A stretch of 64,000 nucleotides of DNA, taken from the NCBI RefSeq assembly GCF_001552655.1, contig NZ_BCRP01000002.1, forward strand, positions 124,001 through 188,000, written 5' to 3'. Every line of letters begins with the position of its first letter. Within the stretch, counting starts at the first letter, position 1. A program made the translations under genes and the position numbers. The notes beneath the pieces are model-generated. The model made no database searches. It had not been told where the DNA came from and saw only the letters and a program-made list of their open reading frames with translations. Shown here piece after piece: positions 62,295-64,000 of the stretch. The DNA comes from Alicyclobacillus kakegawensis NBRC 103104 (GTDB taxonomy: Bacteria; Bacillota; Bacilli; Alicyclobacillales; Alicyclobacillaceae).

Positions 62295-63341
62295 ATGGGA
62301 GAGCGACAGGACGAACCCGTCCTATCAATCTGGCAGGCGAAGCAGCGGGAATGGGAGGCCGCAGAAGCGGGTTGGCATGAGGGCAAATCGGGTGGCCGAC
62401 ACCCAGCCCATGAAGTCTCCGGGGCCGCGGGTCCAAAGGTCAGTGCAGAAGCCGATATGCGGATCTTTGACGTTCCCTGGATCACACAGGAGGTTTGGGA
62501 GGACGACACGGCTGCTCCGGGCAGCGTGGAGCCGGATGGGCATGTCATTCCCGAGCAGCGCAGTCACGGTGGACAGCGAGTGCAAGGCGTCCTGCAAGGC
62601 CATGCCGGCCGCCGTTTGCACCGGGCCGCCGGGTGGCTGGCATTCACGCTGGTTCTCCTGGCTGTCGGTTACCTCGCGGGAGCGTTGGGCTCCGGCTTGT
62701 CGATGACTCCCGACAATGGTGTTTCTGGTCAAGCGGCGGGCGGAGCGAAAAAAACTGGTAGCCATGCTTTGAACTCTGATTCGGGAAACCAAATTATAAT
62801 TGACGTACATGGGGATGTGAAGCGGCCTGGGGTGTACACGCTGCCTTCCGGCTCCCGCGTGGGCGACGCGGTGCGGGCGGCGGGAGGCTACCGCCACGCC
62901 GCCGACCAGGCGGTGGTGAACGCGGCCGAGCTGCTGGACGACGGCGAGGAGGTCGTCATTCCTGACGCCCACAGCCATCAGGGGTCTTCCGGAATCGCGG
63001 GGTCATCCACACAAGCGGCCAACAGCCCGGGCGCACCCGCCAGTGGCGCAGAACCGGCAGCGGGAGAGCAGCCGGCCGGGGTCTCGAACAAAACTTCCGC
63101 GGCTGCCGGGGGCGGCAGCGCCGATGTGGCCAAGGTGGATCTGAACACCGCGGACGTGGCCACACTGGAAACCTTGCCCGGTGTGGGACCCGCCCGCGCC
63201 GCGGACATCGTGCAGTACAGGCAGGAGCATGGGCCGTTCGCTTCCGTGGACGATTTGGACAGCGTGCCCGGCATCGGGCCGGCCACGCTGGCGCGCCTGA
63301 AGCCGTACCTGTACGTGTCGGCAAACCCGGACCGGGGATGA
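62295..63341 (+). CDS. comEA: Competence protein ComEA with long N-terminal extension
   Basis: A DNA receptor for transformation, 348 aa (B. subtilis ComEA is about 205 aa). One membrane helix at about residues 115-135 is followed by an SLBB domain (IIIDVHGDVKRPGVYTLPSG), a Ser/Ala/Gly linker, and two helix-hairpin-helix motifs (VDLNTADVATLETLPGVGPA and SVPGIGPATLARLKPYL) that bind DNA. The roughly 115 residues before the helix are hydrophilic and should be cytoplasmic, which is unusual. GGAGGG precedes ATG 62295. ComEB and ComEC are not in the window. Confidence 0.92.
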   Translation: MGERQDEPVLSIWQAKQREWEAAEAGWHEGKSGGRHPAHEVSGAAGPKVSAEADMRIFDVPWITQEVWEDDTAAPGSVEPDGHVIPEQRSHGGQRVQGVLQGHAGRRLHRAAGWLAFTLVLLAVGYLAGALGSGLSMTPDNGVSGQAAGGAKKTGSHALNSDSGNQIIIDVHGDVKRPGVYTLPSGSRVGDAVRAAGGYRHAADQAVVNAAELLDDGEEVVIPDAHSHQGSSGIAGSSTQAANSPGAPASGAEPAAGEQPAGVSNKTSAAAGGGSADVAKVDLNTADVATLETLPGVGPARAADIVQYRQEHGPFASVDDLDSVPGIGPATLARLKPYLYVSANPDRG

Positions 63342-63387
63342 GAACGGACGTACACGCAGACATCGGAGACAGACGAGGAGGAGTGGC

Positions 63388-64000
63388 GTGGATATCAACT
63401 GGGTGACCGCGGGATTGGCAGCGGTTGTCGTATTCTCAATATGGGCTGGGGTCCGCCGTGGGCTGGCATATGAGAGTGGCCATGCGGTGGCGCTGGTCGT
63501 TTCGCTTGTCGTCGGAGCGGCGGCATTGAGCCTCGCCTGGTGGGGCAGCAACCGGCTGAATGGGTTGGTTATGGGCGCCCGTCCCGACGCGGAGCCGGGT
63601 TTACTGGCGCGGCTTGTGCAGTTCTGGCAGCAGGCGCCGGGGACGGCTCAATGGTTGGCGTTCGTGCTGATCTTTTTGCTGTCCGCCAGCCTGATTCGTG
63701 GCTGGTTGGATGTCTTGCCGCGAGGGGCTGTACGCATCGTCCCGAGACCATTGCGGAAAAACCGCATCCTCGGCGGGCTGATGGGCGGTGCTATCGGCGC
63801 TGTGCGGTGCGTGGCGCTGGGCGGGCTGTTGTTCTTGGGCCTGCAGTATCTGAGCATGCCCACCGTGGAGGCATGGGCGCAAGCGTCGCCGCCGTATCAA
63901 TGGCTGCAAAAAACCGTCTATCAACCCTGGCTGAGACCGCTGATGAGCCGCGAGATTCCGGTGCTCAGCCAGGACGCTCTGCGGCCATTGACAGAAAACA
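63388..64000 (+). CDS. CvpA-like membrane protein (3' end missing)
   Basis: The frame starts at GTG 63388 behind GAGGAGG and is open to the right edge (204 codons seen). Four hydrophobic segments are visible: residues 5-17, 30-50, 90-110 and 125-150. The section around NRILGGLMGGAIGAVRCVAL resembles the glycine-rich helix of CvpA (colicin V production) proteins, which have a similar four-helix plan. The assignment is tentative. It follows comEA by 46 bp. Confidence 0.6.
   Translation, partial: MDINWVTAGLAAVVVFSIWAGVRRGLAYESGHAVALVVSLVVGAAALSLAWWGSNRLNGLVMGARPDAEPGLLARLVQFWQQAPGTAQWLAFVLIFLLSASLIRGWLDVLPRGAVRIVPRPLRKNRILGGLMGGAIGAVRCVALGGLLFLGLQYLSMPTVEAWAQASPPYQWLQKTVYQPWLRPLMSREIPVLSQDALRPLTEN

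Overview
The window looks like a stretch of chromosome from a high-GC, endospore-forming member of the Bacilli, most like the Alicyclobacillaceae/Kyrpidia/Tumebacillus group. That placement is inference. It rests on an uninterrupted sporulation sigma-K gene, AddAB instead of RecBCD, T-box leaders before hisS-aspS and alaS, a 6S RNA just after aspS, strong AGGAGG-type ribosome sites, frequent GTG/TTG starts, and gene order shared with Bacillus subtilis (hisS-aspS-6S-rarA-cymR-nifS; alaS-ireB-ruvX-mltG; yqeG-yqeH-aroE-nadD-yqeK-rsfS-yqeM and comEA). I see no insertion sequence, prophage, CRISPR array, tRNA or rRNA. The genes are densely packed, and many stops overlap the next start as ATGA.

Layout. 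1-9.4 kb: the end of a membrane-anchored YhaN/Rad50-like ATPase, then addB-addA for double-strand break repair. 9.4-12.8 kb: a TetR regulator with paaABCD (phenylacetyl-CoA epoxidase), read from a promoter inside the 3' end of addA with a perfect palindrome next to it, and closed by a terminator. 12.9-15.5 kb, minus strand: sugar-nucleotide genes (UTP-glucose-1-P uridylyltransferase, mannose-1-P guanylyltransferase) and a DUF309 protein. 15.5-21.6 kb: a nucleoside hydrolase carrying a 15-bp tandem duplication, a small unknown gene, then a YtrA-type GntR regulator with its operator and two ABC exporter pairs. 21.7-30 kb: a GNAT gene, a 115-aa unknown, a 506-aa two-part methyltransferase, an SDR/class-V aminotransferase pair that both lack a catalytic residue, a DUF2089-DUF4097-microprotein operon, and an RsmF-type rRNA methyltransferase. 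30-39 kb: queF, a third ABC exporter with an exported partner, a CaCA-type cation exchanger, thioredoxin, a radical SAM protein and hemL.

39-49 kb: T-box-hisS-aspS, 6S RNA, rarA, cymR, cysteine desulfurase, a zinc-ribbon protein, a crcB pair and an AI-2E-family permease. 49-56 kb: T-box-alaS, ireB-ruvX-mltG, a penicillin-binding protein and sigK. 56-64 kb: the yqeG-to-yqeM ribosome-assembly/NAD cluster with aroE, mntR on the opposite strand, comEA, and a CvpA-like gene cut by the window edge.

Most of the window is conserved housekeeping DNA. I do not see a convincing wholly new defence or mobile system. The least-explained pieces are the SDR/aminotransferase pair with substituted catalytic residues (24.6-26.7 kb), the 506-aa methyltransferase with an unrecognised N-terminal half (23.0-24.5 kb), the DUF2089-DUF4097-microprotein operon, the nadD gene with no ordinary start codon, and the hisS leader whose candidate specifier could read both Asp and His codons.
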